A stretch of 64,000 nt of DNA from the NCBI RefSeq assembly GCF_001399975.1, contig NZ_LKBD01000002.1, positions 1-64,000 of the forward strand. The letters run 5' to 3'. The DNA comes from Pseudoalteromonas sp. P1-9 (GTDB lineage Bacteria; Pseudomonadota; Gammaproteobacteria; Enterobacterales; Alteromonadaceae). Of the stretch, positions 27,955-37,681 are shown piece after piece. The notes below the pieces were generated by a model. That model worked only from the letters and a program-made list of their open reading frames with translations, ran no database searches and was not told the origin of the DNA. The number at the start of each line of letters is the position of its first letter. The first letter of the stretch is position 1. The position numbers and the translations under genes were made by a program.

Positions 27955-28555
27955 CGTTCGCCCCATTAATGCTGGTTTCTAAATCTCTAATATGGCCATC
28001 GGCCAACCCATAAATCCAGCCATGGACTTCTAATGCTTGCCCTCTTTCCCACGCATCCATCACGATATTTGTTTGGCACACATTCTTCACTTGCTCAATG
28101 ACGTTTATTTCACATAAGCGATCAAACTTTTGCTGTTCACTAACAGAATTACTAAGTTGAGTCTCATACTTATCGCGCGCATCGACAACATGTCTTAGCC
28201 AATTATCGATTAAACCAAGTCGAATGCCGTCAAGAGCTGCTTTTACGCCACCACAGCCGTAGTGCCCTACAACCATAATGTGCTTAACTTTTAACACCTC
28301 TACTGCATATTGTAGTACAGACAAGCAGTTATGGTCGGTATGTACTACCATATTTGCCACATTTCTATGAACAAACAATTCGCCTGGTAATAAACCAACT
28401 ATCTCATTAGCGGGTACACGGGAGTCGGCACAGCCGATCCATAAATATTCGGGGTTTTGTTGCATTGAAAGAATCTTAAAAAACTCAGGATCCCGATCCG
28501 TTGTTTCTTTTGCCCACGAGCGATTCTTGACAAAAAGATGCGCTAATTTATTCAT
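27905..28555 (-). CDS. can: beta-carbonic anhydrase
   Basis: A 216-residue zinc enzyme interconverting CO2 and bicarbonate for carboxylation reactions. Zinc and active-site residues sit exactly at E. coli Can positions: Cys42, Asp44, Arg46, His98 and Cys101 (GCADSR; GHYGCGG). Its 3' end overlaps the following solute-binding protein gene. Confidence 0.95.
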   Translation of the reverse strand: MNKLAHLFVKNRSWAKETTDRDPEFFKILSMQQNPEYLWIGCADSRVPANEIVGLLPGELFVHRNVANMVVHTDHNCLSVLQYAVEVLKVKHIMVVGHYGCGGVKAALDGIRLGLIDNWLRHVVDARDKYETQLSNSVSEQQKFDRLCEINVIEQVKNVCQTNIVMDAWERGQALEVHGWIYGLADGHIRDLETSINGANDVAKIYNNAVQGVFSR

Positions 28556-28579
28556 CAGTGTTTGCGTTCCTGATAGTGT

Positions 28580-29755
28580 TTAGGCTTTTGCCTGAATTAG
28601 AATATTCCTTGGTGTGATTTGCTTTTCACAAAACTCACTGAGTGTAACGCGGTAGCCAAATTGCTCCAAATATAAAACGCGATCAAGTACTAACCAAAGC
28701 TCAATCAAACGCCTAAAACCATGGCGTACTAATTCTATGCGCTGCGTAATTTGACGTCGTAATTTGCCTTGCGCTAAATAAGCTGCGTAATCTATTTGTG
28801 CTGGTAAAGTGATGTTTTTTTGCTTGGCAGCCCACGTACAAAAATAGCTAAATTCACCGGTGAACAACGCTTTTTTGGCGGACGGCACCGGAAGGTAGCT
28901 ATCTTTTTCAAGTACATCATCAAGCAAACAATCAAATGCTAAGCGCCATACGGTTTCAGTTTCGCGTAAACGTGAAATGCGCTTGCCTGAAGTAACTGTT
29001 TCTTGCAGCGCAAGTTTTAAATCACTGGCAGTAAAGGCAACCTGAGACTGCTTAGCAATATTGCTCATAGCTTCATACTGCTCAGATTGCTGAAATAAGT
29101 GATAACAACACGGTGAAATACTCATTAATTTAGTGCCTTTGGCAACACCATGTTTAATTAGTGCTTGGTGTAACCCGCCACAGGCATGAAGTGCCACTGC
29201 ATGTTGTTCTTGCTGTAAATAATCTGCCGCACGTTCAGATAAAACATCCAATTCAGCCAGTTTAATATCTAAACCAAATTGCTGTGCCAACTGCTGCCCC
29301 TGCGCCACCAGTTGAGGCTGTATTTCTACGCTCTGTACCGGCACTTTGTGAGCAAAATGATATAACCGACCTAAATGCCCTTTTCCTGCACACCACTCCA
29401 GCAGGGGTAAGTTTTGCTCTGCGGTTTGCATCACAAAACTTTCTAATTGCGCAATTTTGCTGCCTTTTATGCCGTTTGTAAGCCAAAACGGAAATTCAGC
29501 TGTTTGCTTATTTGCGCTTGGCAATTGCAATAAGCTTTCAACATTAGCTAATTCAGGAATAAGATTTGCCAAGTAACGTTGCAACTCAACTTGATTGCTT
29601 TCAAGTTTTTCAACATCATCGTCAGATAACGCCAGCAGGATTTCCGTTAAATGCGGCCAAGGTATTTCGCGCGATGCAAACGCAACACATTGCCAATAGG
29701 CTTGTGTTTTAGTTAATAGCGTATCGATTGCGGTAAAAAGTGCGGTGTGAGACAT
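28580..29755 (-). CDS. METTL25/PF13679-like SAM-dependent methyltransferase
   Basis: A 391-residue protein. The central Rossmann domain has an unusual motif I, WCAGKGHLGR, then VQSVEIQPQL, ALHACGGL and SISPCCYH. These motifs recall the METTL25/RRNAD1-type PF13679 methyltransferases of eukaryotes and proteobacteria. The substrate is unknown; an RNA or protein target is possible. ATG at 29755 is preferred over a GTG three codons upstream. It is followed after 24 bp by carbonic anhydrase on the same strand, so the two are probably co-transcribed with the binding-protein gene. Confidence 0.75.
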   Translation of the reverse strand: MSHTALFTAIDTLLTKTQAYWQCVAFASREIPWPHLTEILLALSDDDVEKLESNQVELQRYLANLIPELANVESLLQLPSANKQTAEFPFWLTNGIKGSKIAQLESFVMQTAEQNLPLLEWCAGKGHLGRLYHFAHKVPVQSVEIQPQLVAQGQQLAQQFGLDIKLAELDVLSERAADYLQQEQHAVALHACGGLHQALIKHGVAKGTKLMSISPCCYHLFQQSEQYEAMSNIAKQSQVAFTASDLKLALQETVTSGKRISRLRETETVWRLAFDCLLDDVLEKDSYLPVPSAKKALFTGEFSYFCTWAAKQKNITLPAQIDYAAYLAQGKLRRQITQRIELVRHGFRRLIELWLVLDRVLYLEQFGYRVTLSEFCEKQITPRNILIQAKA

Positions 29756-29817
29756 CTTCAACACAAGCTAAATTTGAATAGCGCTATGATAGCAAATCTT
29801 GCTGTGATGTTCAGAAT

Positions 29818-29842
29818 AGAAAATACCCCAATAATTGGGGCA
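29818..29842 (-). terminator. ilv operon terminator
   Basis: Perfect palindrome CCCCAAT-A-ATTGGGG (29826-29840), 20 bp past the ilvA stop codon, with a T-rich tail on the minus strand. Confidence 0.7.
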
Positions 29843-29861
29843 TTTAGGTAAGTTGTTTACG

Positions 29862-31409
29862 TTAGCTATTTGCTACCTGCGCGAGCTTTTGTGCTTTACT
29901 CGACAAAAACTGCAAATAGCACGGATTGTTTGTTTCTTCTTGATAAGCATAAGCTAAACGTTGTAAGTGCTCACTAAAGGCAGCGTTATCTTGTTCAGGC
30001 ACTTCAAATGCAGCCAATACATTTCCGGTTGCGGCACCATGATTGCGATAGTGAAACAAGCTGATGTTCCAATTTGCACCTAAGGTATCAAGAAAACGCT
30101 CAAGCGCTCCTGGGTATTCAGGAAACTCAAAACGGAACAAGCGCTCTGATAGCTGCTCACCCGGTTTACCGCCAACCATATAACGCACATGCAATTTAGC
30201 AAGCTCGTTATTGGTCATATCAACAAAAGCATAGCCTTTTTCAGTCAACTCTTGTTTTAAGCTCACCAGTTCTGCTTCACCATTACGCAAGCCAACACCA
30301 ACAAAAATTTCAGCATCGCCTGGACCTGTGTAACGGTAATTAAATTCCGTAATTGAGCGACCATTTAGTGCCTTACAGAAACTTTTAAAACTGCCTTTCT
30401 CTTCTTTAATAGTTACCGCTAAAAGTGCTTCGTTATGCTCACCTAGCGCAGTACGCTCTGCCACATAACGTAATCTATCAAAATTAAGGTTTGCACCTGA
30501 TAAAATTGCCGCAAGGTTTTTACCTTTTGAACCCGTTTGTGCTACCCACTTTTTAAGCCCTGCGAGTGATAAACCGCCAGATGGTTCAGCGACAGCGCGG
30601 GTTGAGACAAAAATGTCCTGCATCGCGGCGCAAATTTCATCACTCGAAACGGTAATGACTTCATCACAGTATTTTTGTGCTAAGCGAAAGGTTTCTTTAC
30701 CAATTATTTTAACTGCAACACCATCAGCAAAACTGCCTACGCGCTCAAGCTCCACGGGTTCACCTGCATCCATTGCAGCTTTTAAACAGGCACTATCTTC
30801 AGCTTCAACACCAATCACTTTTATATCTGGGCGCAGTGATTTTAAGTAAATCGACATACCTGCCAATAAGCCACCGCCGCCTACCGGAATAAACACCGCA
30901 TCAAGTAATGGCAACTGCTGCATCAGTTCGCGCGCAATGGTACCTTGCCCGATGATCACATCTTTATCATCAAACGGTGGTACAAACACCGCGCCTTCTT
31001 TTTCAGCAATTTCTAATGCATAGCTATTCGCCGCATCAAAATGATGGCCATGTAAAATAACTTCGCCACCCAGATTGCGCACCGCATTTACTTTGATTTC
31101 CGGTGTCGTCACTGGCATTACAATGCGTGCTGTATGACCAAGGTGACTGGCACTAAGCGCCACACCCTGAGCATGGTTACCTGCCGATGCGGTAACTACT
31201 TGCGAGCCTTTTGGTAACTGCTTTAATTTGTTATACGCACCGCGTAATTTAAACGAATATACCGGCTGCTGATCTTCGCGCTTTAACCAAATATGATTGC
31301 CAAGTTTCTGCTCAAGGTTAGTAACCGGGCTGACCTCAGTTACTTTTGCCAAGGGCTCCATGTTGGCTTGGATAATAGCGCGAAAATAGTCGAGCTCTTG
31401 GGAGACCAT
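29862..31409 (-). CDS. ilvA: threonine ammonia-lyase, biosynthetic
   Basis: A 515-residue PLP enzyme making 2-oxobutanoate from threonine, the first step to isoleucine. The PLP lysine is Lys54 in YSFKLRGAYN. After the catalytic domain (about 1-325) come two ACT-like regulatory domains, giving feedback inhibition by isoleucine. The start overlaps the ilvD stop codon by one base (TAATG), implying coupling. Last gene of ilvLGMEDA. Confidence 0.96.
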   Translation of the reverse strand: MVSQELDYFRAIIQANMEPLAKVTEVSPVTNLEQKLGNHIWLKREDQQPVYSFKLRGAYNKLKQLPKGSQVVTASAGNHAQGVALSASHLGHTARIVMPVTTPEIKVNAVRNLGGEVILHGHHFDAANSYALEIAEKEGAVFVPPFDDKDVIIGQGTIARELMQQLPLLDAVFIPVGGGGLLAGMSIYLKSLRPDIKVIGVEAEDSACLKAAMDAGEPVELERVGSFADGVAVKIIGKETFRLAQKYCDEVITVSSDEICAAMQDIFVSTRAVAEPSGGLSLAGLKKWVAQTGSKGKNLAAILSGANLNFDRLRYVAERTALGEHNEALLAVTIKEEKGSFKSFCKALNGRSITEFNYRYTGPGDAEIFVGVGLRNGEAELVSLKQELTEKGYAFVDMTNNELAKLHVRYMVGGKPGEQLSERLFRFEFPEYPGALERFLDTLGANWNISLFHYRNHGAATGNVLAAFEVPEQDNAAFSEHLQRLAYAYQEETNNPCYLQFLSSKAQKLAQVANS

Positions 31410-33265
31410 TAACTGAGCTCCTCTAACTTTTTAAGGTCACGTACCGCGCCTTTATCCGCACTGGTTGCCAATAATGCATAGGCTTTTAATGCAGGCGTTA
31501 CACTGCGTATACGATCCACTGGTTTATAGGCATCTTTACCGCGCGCTAATTGCTTTTCATGACGCGCGGCAAGTTCTTCATCGCTAACAATCATATCAAT
31601 GCTGCGCTTGGTGATATCAATGACGATTTCATCGCCGTTTTCAACTAACGCGATTGCACCTTGGCTAGCAGCTTCAGGCGATGCGTGACCAATTGATAAA
31701 CCCGAGGTACCACCCGAGAAACGACCATCCGTTAATAGGGCACAATCTTTATCTAATCCCATTGATTTTAGGTAACTTGTTGGATACAACATTTCTTGCA
31801 TACCAGGGCCGCCTTTTGGCCCTTCGTAGCGGATGATAACCACATCCCCTTTTTCGATTTGACCACCTAAGATGCCGTCAACTGCGTCATCTTGGGATTC
31901 GAATACTTTCGCTGTGCCCTTAAATACCAACATACCGTCTGCAACACCGGCAGTTTTAACGATACAACCGTCTGGCGCAAGGTTGCCGTAAAGTACCGCT
32001 AAACCACCATCTTGACTAAACGCATGTTCAACACTGCGAATACAACCATTTTCACGGTCTAAGTCAAGTTCAGGCCAACGCGTTTCTTGGCTCATTGCTT
32101 TAGTGGTGCGAATACCTGCAGGGCCCGCTTTATAGAATTTTTGCGCAGCGCTATTGTCAGAATTGGTTGCATCCCACTTTTCAATTAATTCGCCTAAGGT
32201 GCCACCAGCCACATGGCCTGCATTTAGTTCTAACTTGCCTGCTTTACCAAGCTCGTTAAGAATACCCATGATGCCACCAGCGCGGTGCACATCTTCAATA
32301 TGATATTCAGGTGTTGCTGGTGCTACTTTACATAAGAAAGGTGTTTGACGTGACAGCTGATCAATATGGGTCATATCAAAATCAACGCCCGCTTCTTGCG
32401 CTGCGCCGATGATATGTAACACGGTATTTGATGAACCACCCATTGCAATATCGAGTGTCATAGCATTCATAAACGCACTGCGATCGGCAATATTACGCGG
32501 TAATACTGAATCGTCTTCATCGCGATAATAACTGCGACATAAATCGACAATACGGCGACCTGCTTCCACATAGAGTTGTTTGCGGTCTTTGTGTGTTGCT
32601 AATGTTGTACCGTTACCAGGCAGCGCTAAACCAAGCGCTTCTAATAAACAGTTCATTGAGTTTGCAGTAAACATACCTGAGCACGAGCCACAAGTTGGGC
32701 AGGCGCTACGCTCAACTTGGTCTGAATCTTCATCACTTACCGATGGATCGGCACCTTTTACCATGGCATCAACTAAATCAAGCTTGATATCAATTTCAGC
32801 AAGGCGCGTTTTACCCGCTTCCATTGGTCCACCTGATACAAAAATCACTGGAATATTTAAACGAAGTGCAGCTAACAACATTCCTGGGGTGATTTTGTCG
32901 CAGTTTGAAATACACACCATGGCATCCGCACAGTGAGCATTAACCATGTATTCAACAGAGTCTGCAATTAGGTCACGTGAAGGCAATGAATACAGCATAC
33001 CGCCATGACCCATAGCGATACCATCATCAATCGCAATAGTATTAAATTCGCGCGGAACACCGCCTGCATCACGAATGGTTTCAGCCATCATTTCACTTAG
33101 TTGATTTAAGTGAACATGACCCGGTACAAACTGGGTATATGAGTTCACTACAGCAACAATGGGTTTACCAAAGTCTTTATCTGTCATCCCTGTTGCACGC
33201 CAGAGTGCACGAGCACCAGCACGTTTACGACCTTCAGTTGTTGTTGCACTTCTTAATTTTGCCAT
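31409..33265 (-). CDS. ilvD: dihydroxy-acid dehydratase
   Basis: A 618-residue iron-sulfur enzyme of the IlvD/Edd family converting dihydroxy acids to the keto acid precursors of valine, leucine and isoleucine. Cluster-binding regions [11 protein letters not shown] and [19 protein letters not shown] carry the conserved cysteines. Length matches E. coli IlvD (616). Overlaps ilvA by one base; about 64 bp separate it from ilvE. Confidence 0.97.
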   Translation of the reverse strand: MAKLRSATTTEGRKRAGARALWRATGMTDKDFGKPIVAVVNSYTQFVPGHVHLNQLSEMMAETIRDAGGVPREFNTIAIDDGIAMGHGGMLYSLPSRDLIADSVEYMVNAHCADAMVCISNCDKITPGMLLAALRLNIPVIFVSGGPMEAGKTRLAEIDIKLDLVDAMVKGADPSVSDEDSDQVERSACPTCGSCSGMFTANSMNCLLEALGLALPGNGTTLATHKDRKQLYVEAGRRIVDLCRSYYRDEDDSVLPRNIADRSAFMNAMTLDIAMGGSSNTVLHIIGAAQEAGVDFDMTHIDQLSRQTPFLCKVAPATPEYHIEDVHRAGGIMGILNELGKAGKLELNAGHVAGGTLGELIEKWDATNSDNSAAQKFYKAGPAGIRTTKAMSQETRWPELDLDRENGCIRSVEHAFSQDGGLAVLYGNLAPDGCIVKTAGVADGMLVFKGTAKVFESQDDAVDGILGGQIEKGDVVIIRYEGPKGGPGMQEMLYPTSYLKSMGLDKDCALLTDGRFSGGTSGLSIGHASPEAASQGAIALVENGDEIVIDITKRSIDMIVSDEELAARHEKQLARGKDAYKPVDRIRSVTPALKAYALLATSADKGAVRDLKKLEELS

Positions 33266-33329
33266 GGTTTACCTCATTTTAGGGCTCTGCCCCATTCCTC
33301 ATTCCCAATAAATATGTCGTGTTTTTCTA

Positions 33330-34244
33330 TTATTCGTTGATTAGTGTTAACCAGCCATTTTCATCTTCTGTTTGGCCTTTCACTAAATCAAAATACGCTT
33401 GTTGTAATTGCTCGGTGATTTCACCGCGCTTACCTGTACCAATTTCAATTTGGTCTACGCTACGCACTGGTGTTACTTCTGCTGCTGTGCCTGTCATAAA
33501 GAACTCATCTGCAAGGTAAAGCGCTTCTCGCGAGATTGATTCTTCACGTACTTCAAAGCCCGCTTTTTTCGCAAGATACATCATGGTATCGCGTGTTAAA
33601 CCCGGCAGAATTGCAGCGGTTGTTGGAGGCGTATAAATCACCCCGTTTTTAACAATAAATAGGTTTTCGCCAGCACCTTCACTAAGATAGCCATTTACAT
33701 CAAGTGCGATACCTTCAACGTAACCATTACGTTTTGCTTCACCTGAAATTAGCTGCGATGACAAATAGTTACCACCTGCTTTTGCTGCTGTTGGCATGGT
33801 ATTAGGTGCTAAACGGTTCCATGATGAAACACACGCATCAACGCCCGCTTCTAATGCGCCGTCACCTAAATACGTACCCCATTCCATTGCGGCAACGGCA
33901 ACGTCTGCTTTATGTGATTTAGGATTTACGCCTAATCCCACATTGCCTAAAAACGCAAACGGACGTAGGTACGCATTTTTTAAACCGTTTTCACGTACTG
34001 CTGCTTTACACGCTTCATTAATTTCATCAGCTGTGTAAGGGATTTGCATACGGTAAATTTTTGCTGAATCAAATAAACGCTTGGTGTGATCTTGCAAACG
34101 GAAAATGGCTGGACCATTTGGCGTTTCGTATGCGCGTACACCTTCAAATACTGAGCTACCATAATGCAGTGCATGACTAAGTACGTGAGTAGTTGCTTGT
34201 TCTTGTGGAATAATTTTGCCGTTGAACCAAATTAAATCTGACAT
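33330..34244 (-). CDS. ilvE: branched-chain amino acid aminotransferase
   Basis: A 304-residue fold-type IV PLP enzyme that does the final transamination to valine, leucine and isoleucine. Markers: IWFNGKIIPQEQATTHVLSH, EGVRAYET, the PLP-lysine segment ending AKAGGNYLSSQ, and EGAGENLF. Third structural gene of the operon, 24 bp after ilvM. Confidence 0.96.
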   Translation of the reverse strand: MSDLIWFNGKIIPQEQATTHVLSHALHYGSSVFEGVRAYETPNGPAIFRLQDHTKRLFDSAKIYRMQIPYTADEINEACKAAVRENGLKNAYLRPFAFLGNVGLGVNPKSHKADVAVAAMEWGTYLGDGALEAGVDACVSSWNRLAPNTMPTAAKAGGNYLSSQLISGEAKRNGYVEGIALDVNGYLSEGAGENLFIVKNGVIYTPPTTAAILPGLTRDTMMYLAKKAGFEVREESISREALYLADEFFMTGTAAEVTPVRSVDQIEIGTGKRGEITEQLQQAYFDLVKGQTEDENGWLTLINE

Positions 34245-34268
34245 TCTGTAAAACCTTAAAAATAATAA

Positions 34269-34517
34269 TTAGCTAGTTGCTGCTATCGATTGTTGTTCAA
34301 GTATTTCAACTTGGTTTACTTCAACTAACTTTTTTAATTGTTGTGTTAATAAATAAATAGGTCGGTCACTGTCTACCATCATATTTACAATATACTTTTC
34401 TTCGCTAGTCTCAATGTTCATTGAGGTTAAATTAAAACCTCGGTGGCGTGTTACACGTAAAAACCGCTCTAATGCGATACTTTGTTGTTTCACTTCGATT
34501 GATAAGTTGTGCTTCAT
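34269..34517 (-). CDS. ilvM: acetolactate synthase II small subunit
   Basis: An 82-residue single ACT-domain regulatory subunit (RFLRVTRHRGFNLTSMNIE). It pairs with the IlvG catalytic subunit. The ATG overlaps the ilvG stop codon (ATGA), so translation is coupled and subunits should be made in step. Length matches E. coli IlvM (87). Confidence 0.92.
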   Translation of the reverse strand: MKHNLSIEVKQQSIALERFLRVTRHRGFNLTSMNIETSEEKYIVNMMVDSDRPIYLLTQQLKKLVEVNQVEILEQQSIAATS

Positions 34518-36163
34518 TTTGCCACCTCAGTTAGCATTTGATCGTTCGCGGCGCCTGGCGGTACTAATGGCCAAACATTTTCTTTATCATCTATACACGC
34601 GTGAAGAATATAAGGGCCTTCACTCGCCACTAATTTATCTATCGCTTCATCGACTTGGTTTGCATGCGTGATGGTTTCACCCGGAATACCAAAAACAGCG
34701 GCTAATTGTACAAAATCAGGATTATCTGAAAGATTTGTTTCACTGTAGCGACCATCAAAGAAAAGTTGCTGCCACTGTCTAACCATACCTAAACGCTGGT
34801 TATCTAAAATAAGCAATTTTACGGGTAAGTTGTTACGGCGAATTGTGGCCAGCTCTTGAATGTTCATCATTATTGAACCATCGCCAGAAACGGTTAATAC
34901 AAAGTCGTTAGGGCGCGCGATTTGCGCACCGATTGCGGCGGGTAAACCAAAGCCCATAGTGCCTGCACCGCCACTGCTTAAATGATTACTTGGATGTGAA
35001 AACGTCATGTGTTGCGCAACCCACATTTGGTGCTGACCAACATCGCAGCACACCACGCCATTACTTGGCATTAAACGGCTTAAGCGGTTTAATAAATAAG
35101 GGGCATATACTTTTTCACCAGGGTAGTCATAGCGCCATGCATATTGCTGTTGCATGTGACTGATATGCGCCAACCATTCTGGATTACTTTTGTGCGTCGC
35201 TAAATGCGGTAATGAATCTTTTAAATCAGCAACCAGTGAGGCATTAACTGGTTTACGCTTACCTACCTCAGCAGCATCAACATCTAAATGGATAACCTTA
35301 GCTTTACTGGCAAATTTAGCAAGGTTACCTGTTACACGGTCGTCAAAACGAGCACCAATACACACTAGCAAATCGCATTCTTGCACTGCTAAGTTAGCCG
35401 CTTGACCACCGTGCATGCCCAGCATTCCGAGGTTATAGGCATAATCAGGTGTCACAGACCCAAGCGCTTTTAATGTGCTTACAGCAGGCATATTAGTCGC
35501 TTTTAAGAATTGCATAAGCTCATCTTGTGCATCTGCCATTTGTACACCGCCACCCACATACGCCAGTGGTTTTTTCGCTTGGCTTAGTAATTCATTAGCT
35601 TTGGCTAGTTCCGATTGGCTCAATTCAGGTTTGTAGTCGTCTGCCGCAAGCCAAGGATGATAGTTAACAGCGCCCATTTGGATATCTTTTGGAATATCAA
35701 CAAGCACGGGGCCAGGTCGGCCTGATTGCGCTAAATGCATCGCTTCTTGTAAAACCTCGGCTAAATCTTCAGCTCGTTCTACCATGTAGCTGTGTTTAGT
35801 ACAGCTCAGTGACATACCTAACACATCGACTTCTTGAAAGGCATCTGAGCCAATCGCTGCGGTAGGTACTTGACCGGTAATTGCAAGCAGTGGTACAGAA
35901 TCCATCATGGCATCGGCAAGTGCAGTGATAAGGTTTGTCGCGCCAGGGCCTGAAGTTGCAAAACAAACACCCAGTTTACCTGTGCTTCTTGCGTAACCAA
36001 CAGCGGCAAAACCAGCGCCTTGTTCATGACGGGTTAGATAGTGAGTAACAGGCGAGCCATACAGCGCATCGTAAATTGGCATAATCGCACCACCAGGGTA
36101 TCCAAATACCTCTTTCACGCCATGTTTGGCTAATAAATCGATTGTTAACTCTGCACCTGTCAT
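34514..36163 (-). CDS. ilvG: acetolactate synthase II large subunit
   Basis: A 549-residue thiamin-diphosphate enzyme forming acetolactate or acetohydroxybutyrate. Catalytic Glu47 lies in TRHEQGAG; the ThDP/Mg motif starts at GDGSIMMN. The frame is open throughout, unlike the frameshifted E. coli K-12 allele, so this valine-insensitive-type isozyme should be active. It follows the ilvL attenuator. Confidence 0.96.
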   Translation of the reverse strand: MTGAELTIDLLAKHGVKEVFGYPGGAIMPIYDALYGSPVTHYLTRHEQGAGFAAVGYARSTGKLGVCFATSGPGATNLITALADAMMDSVPLLAITGQVPTAAIGSDAFQEVDVLGMSLSCTKHSYMVERAEDLAEVLQEAMHLAQSGRPGPVLVDIPKDIQMGAVNYHPWLAADDYKPELSQSELAKANELLSQAKKPLAYVGGGVQMADAQDELMQFLKATNMPAVSTLKALGSVTPDYAYNLGMLGMHGGQAANLAVQECDLLVCIGARFDDRVTGNLAKFASKAKVIHLDVDAAEVGKRKPVNASLVADLKDSLPHLATHKSNPEWLAHISHMQQQYAWRYDYPGEKVYAPYLLNRLSRLMPSNGVVCCDVGQHQMWVAQHMTFSHPSNHLSSGGAGTMGFGLPAAIGAQIARPNDFVLTVSGDGSIMMNIQELATIRRNNLPVKLLILDNQRLGMVRQWQQLFFDGRYSETNLSDNPDFVQLAAVFGIPGETITHANQVDEAIDKLVASEGPYILHACIDDKENVWPLVPPGAANDQMLTEVAK

Positions 36164-36209
36164 TTTCTCTACCCTGTGATGTTTACTACTTGCTCATTTT
36201 CTTACTGCC

Positions 36210-36245
36210 AAAAAAAAAGCCCCCGGACTTTTCAGTTCGGGGGCT
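36210..36245 (-). terminator. ilv operon attenuator terminator
   Basis: Twelve-bp stem AGCCCCCGGACT / AGTTCGGGGGCT (36218-36229 and 36234-36245, one G-U pair) with a TTTC loop and nine T on the minus strand. It lies between the leader peptide and ilvG. The last codons of the leader contain GGGGGCTTC, which can pair with the 5' arm (GAGAGCCCCC) as the antiterminator. Confidence 0.9.
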
Positions 36246-36273
36246 CTCTCAATGCTTAACTTTTGCTACAGCA

Positions 36274-36345
36274 CTACGAAGCCCCCGCGGTAATAATAAT
36301 CACCACGTTAATAATTAGGACTAGTACGTTTACTGTTTTAAACAT
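36274..36345 (-). CDS. ilvL: ilv operon leader peptide
   Basis: A 23-codon ORF beginning MFKTVNVLVL and ending in a TAG stop. Fourteen of 23 codons are Val, Leu, Ile or Thr/Ala; the core is VLVLII followed by VVIII. Ribosome stalling at these codons when branched-chain aminoacyl-tRNAs are short would free the antiterminator and let RNA polymerase reach ilvG. Placement (70 nt from promoter, 30 nt before the attenuator) is classic. Confidence 0.92.
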   Translation of the reverse strand: MFKTVNVLVLIINVVIIITAGAS

Positions 36346-36378
36346 CTGTGTAAGCAACCATAAATTCTTTACAAAAAT

Positions 36379-36402
36379 AGCCAAGCGTTCGTCTGCTTGG
36401 CT
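36379..36402 (-). repeat. stem-loop at the predicted 5' end of ilv leader RNA
   Basis: Perfect 8-bp stem AGCCAAGC / GCTTGGCT with an 8-nt loop, between the ilv promoter and ilvL. On both strands it is followed by a T-rich run, so it could also act as a terminator, or simply protect the mRNA 5' end. Confidence 0.6.
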
Positions 36403-36411
36403 TCTTTTTTA

Positions 36412-36440
36412 TTAGTATCGTTTATGAGCAAAAAAGTCAA
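36412..36440 (-). promoter_or_regulatory. ilv operon promoter
   Basis: Minus strand -35 TTGACT (36435-36440), 17-bp spacer, -10 TACTAA (36412-36417). Transcription would begin near 36405, about 60 nt before ilvL. This and the adjacent hairpin account for most of the 348-bp gap from ilvL to the GumN-family gene; the rest (36441-36693) is AT-rich with no recognised feature. Confidence 0.7.
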
Positions 36441-36693
36441 TCAAGAAATCTATGCATTTTTAAATCAATAGAATTAACTAAAAACCAAGATAAGCATAAA
36501 AAAACGCATAAAAAGAATAAAAAATCCATTTTATACAATTTTAAAGATTATGTATGCTAAGACTAAAGCTTATTTGAATATCGCTTTATTTTTAAAAGTC
36601 TTATAACTTTTTTGTTAATCATTAAGCAAAGACTAATATTGCACTATCAAGTACACTGATACGCAAAATTAATTATTAACGCAAGGATCTGCA

Positions 36694-37590
36694 ATGCGAC
36701 TTTTCTTAATTACGCGAATACTGCTACTACCCATTTTATTACTCGGTTTAACTCAACCGGTATTTGCAAACAGCAATATCAACCCAAGCCTTTGGCAAAT
36801 TGAAAAAAATGGCGTGACATCTTATTTAGTAGGAACCGTTCACCTGGGTGATCAGCAAATGGCGGGATTACCAAGCTACGTAAAAAGCGCGATTGAAAAA
36901 ACCGATAAACTGGTTGTTGAGGTTGATCTATCTAAGGTGAACCCAATAGAACAGCAGCAAGTAATGATGAACTATATGATGCTGCCTGCAGGTAAAACAT
37001 TACAGTCAGAGTTATCCGCTAAGAATTACAAAGCGCTAAGCAGTTATATGGCGAAGTTAGGCCTTGGTATGGAGCTTTTTCAGCAAATGCAGCCCTTTGC
37101 TGTAATGCTACAGATCACCCTAATGGAATACCAAAAAGCAGGTTATCAAGACTCCTTTGGTATCGACAAGCAAGTAATGAATGTCGCGCAACGTTTGCAA
37201 ATTCCGATTATGCAACTTGAAACGCTAGAGCAACAAATGGGCATGTTTAAAGGATTTAGCAAACATAACAACAAAATGATTGAAGACGGTTTAAAAGAAC
37301 TGGCTGATATGGATAAGTACTTTAATCGTCTGATTGGTAACTGGAAACGAGGCAACGATAGCGCACTTGAAAACTACTACCGCGAAACCTTTACGGGTGA
37401 CAGCTACAGCGCGTTAACTGAAAAAGTACTGCTTACTGATCGCAATAACAACTGGGTAGATCAGTTAAAGGCTCCCCTAACCAAACAACCACATTTTATT
37501 GCTGTTGGCGCACTTCATTTATACGGTCCACAAGGTCTACTAAAGCTTCTCGAAAAGGAAGGATTTAAACTTTCGAAAAAAAATAAATAA
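36694..37590 (+). CDS. TraB/GumN-family protein
   Basis: A 298-residue exported protein. Signal peptide at about 1-25 (ends in VFA-N). It has the two family motifs: an N-terminal GTVHLG and a C-terminal GALHLYGPQG, the GxxH pair proposed to coordinate metal in TraB/PrgY-like (Tiki-type) proteases. Substrate unknown. It stands in front of the DUF4097-like gene, 91 bp apart on the same strand. Confidence 0.85.
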   Translation: MRLFLITRILLLPILLLGLTQPVFANSNINPSLWQIEKNGVTSYLVGTVHLGDQQMAGLPSYVKSAIEKTDKLVVEVDLSKVNPIEQQQVMMNYMMLPAGKTLQSELSAKNYKALSSYMAKLGLGMELFQQMQPFAVMLQITLMEYQKAGYQDSFGIDKQVMNVAQRLQIPIMQLETLEQQMGMFKGFSKHNNKMIEDGLKELADMDKYFNRLIGNWKRGNDSALENYYRETFTGDSYSALTEKVLLTDRNNNWVDQLKAPLTKQPHFIAVGALHLYGPQGLLKLLEKEGFKLSKKNK

Positions 37591-37681
37591 TTTTTTAAAC
37601 CTTTTTAATTGATGCCTGCGTCTAACTAAATAACAAACAGTTAAAACTGATTAAGCGCAGTCATCAAAAGGAATAATCATC

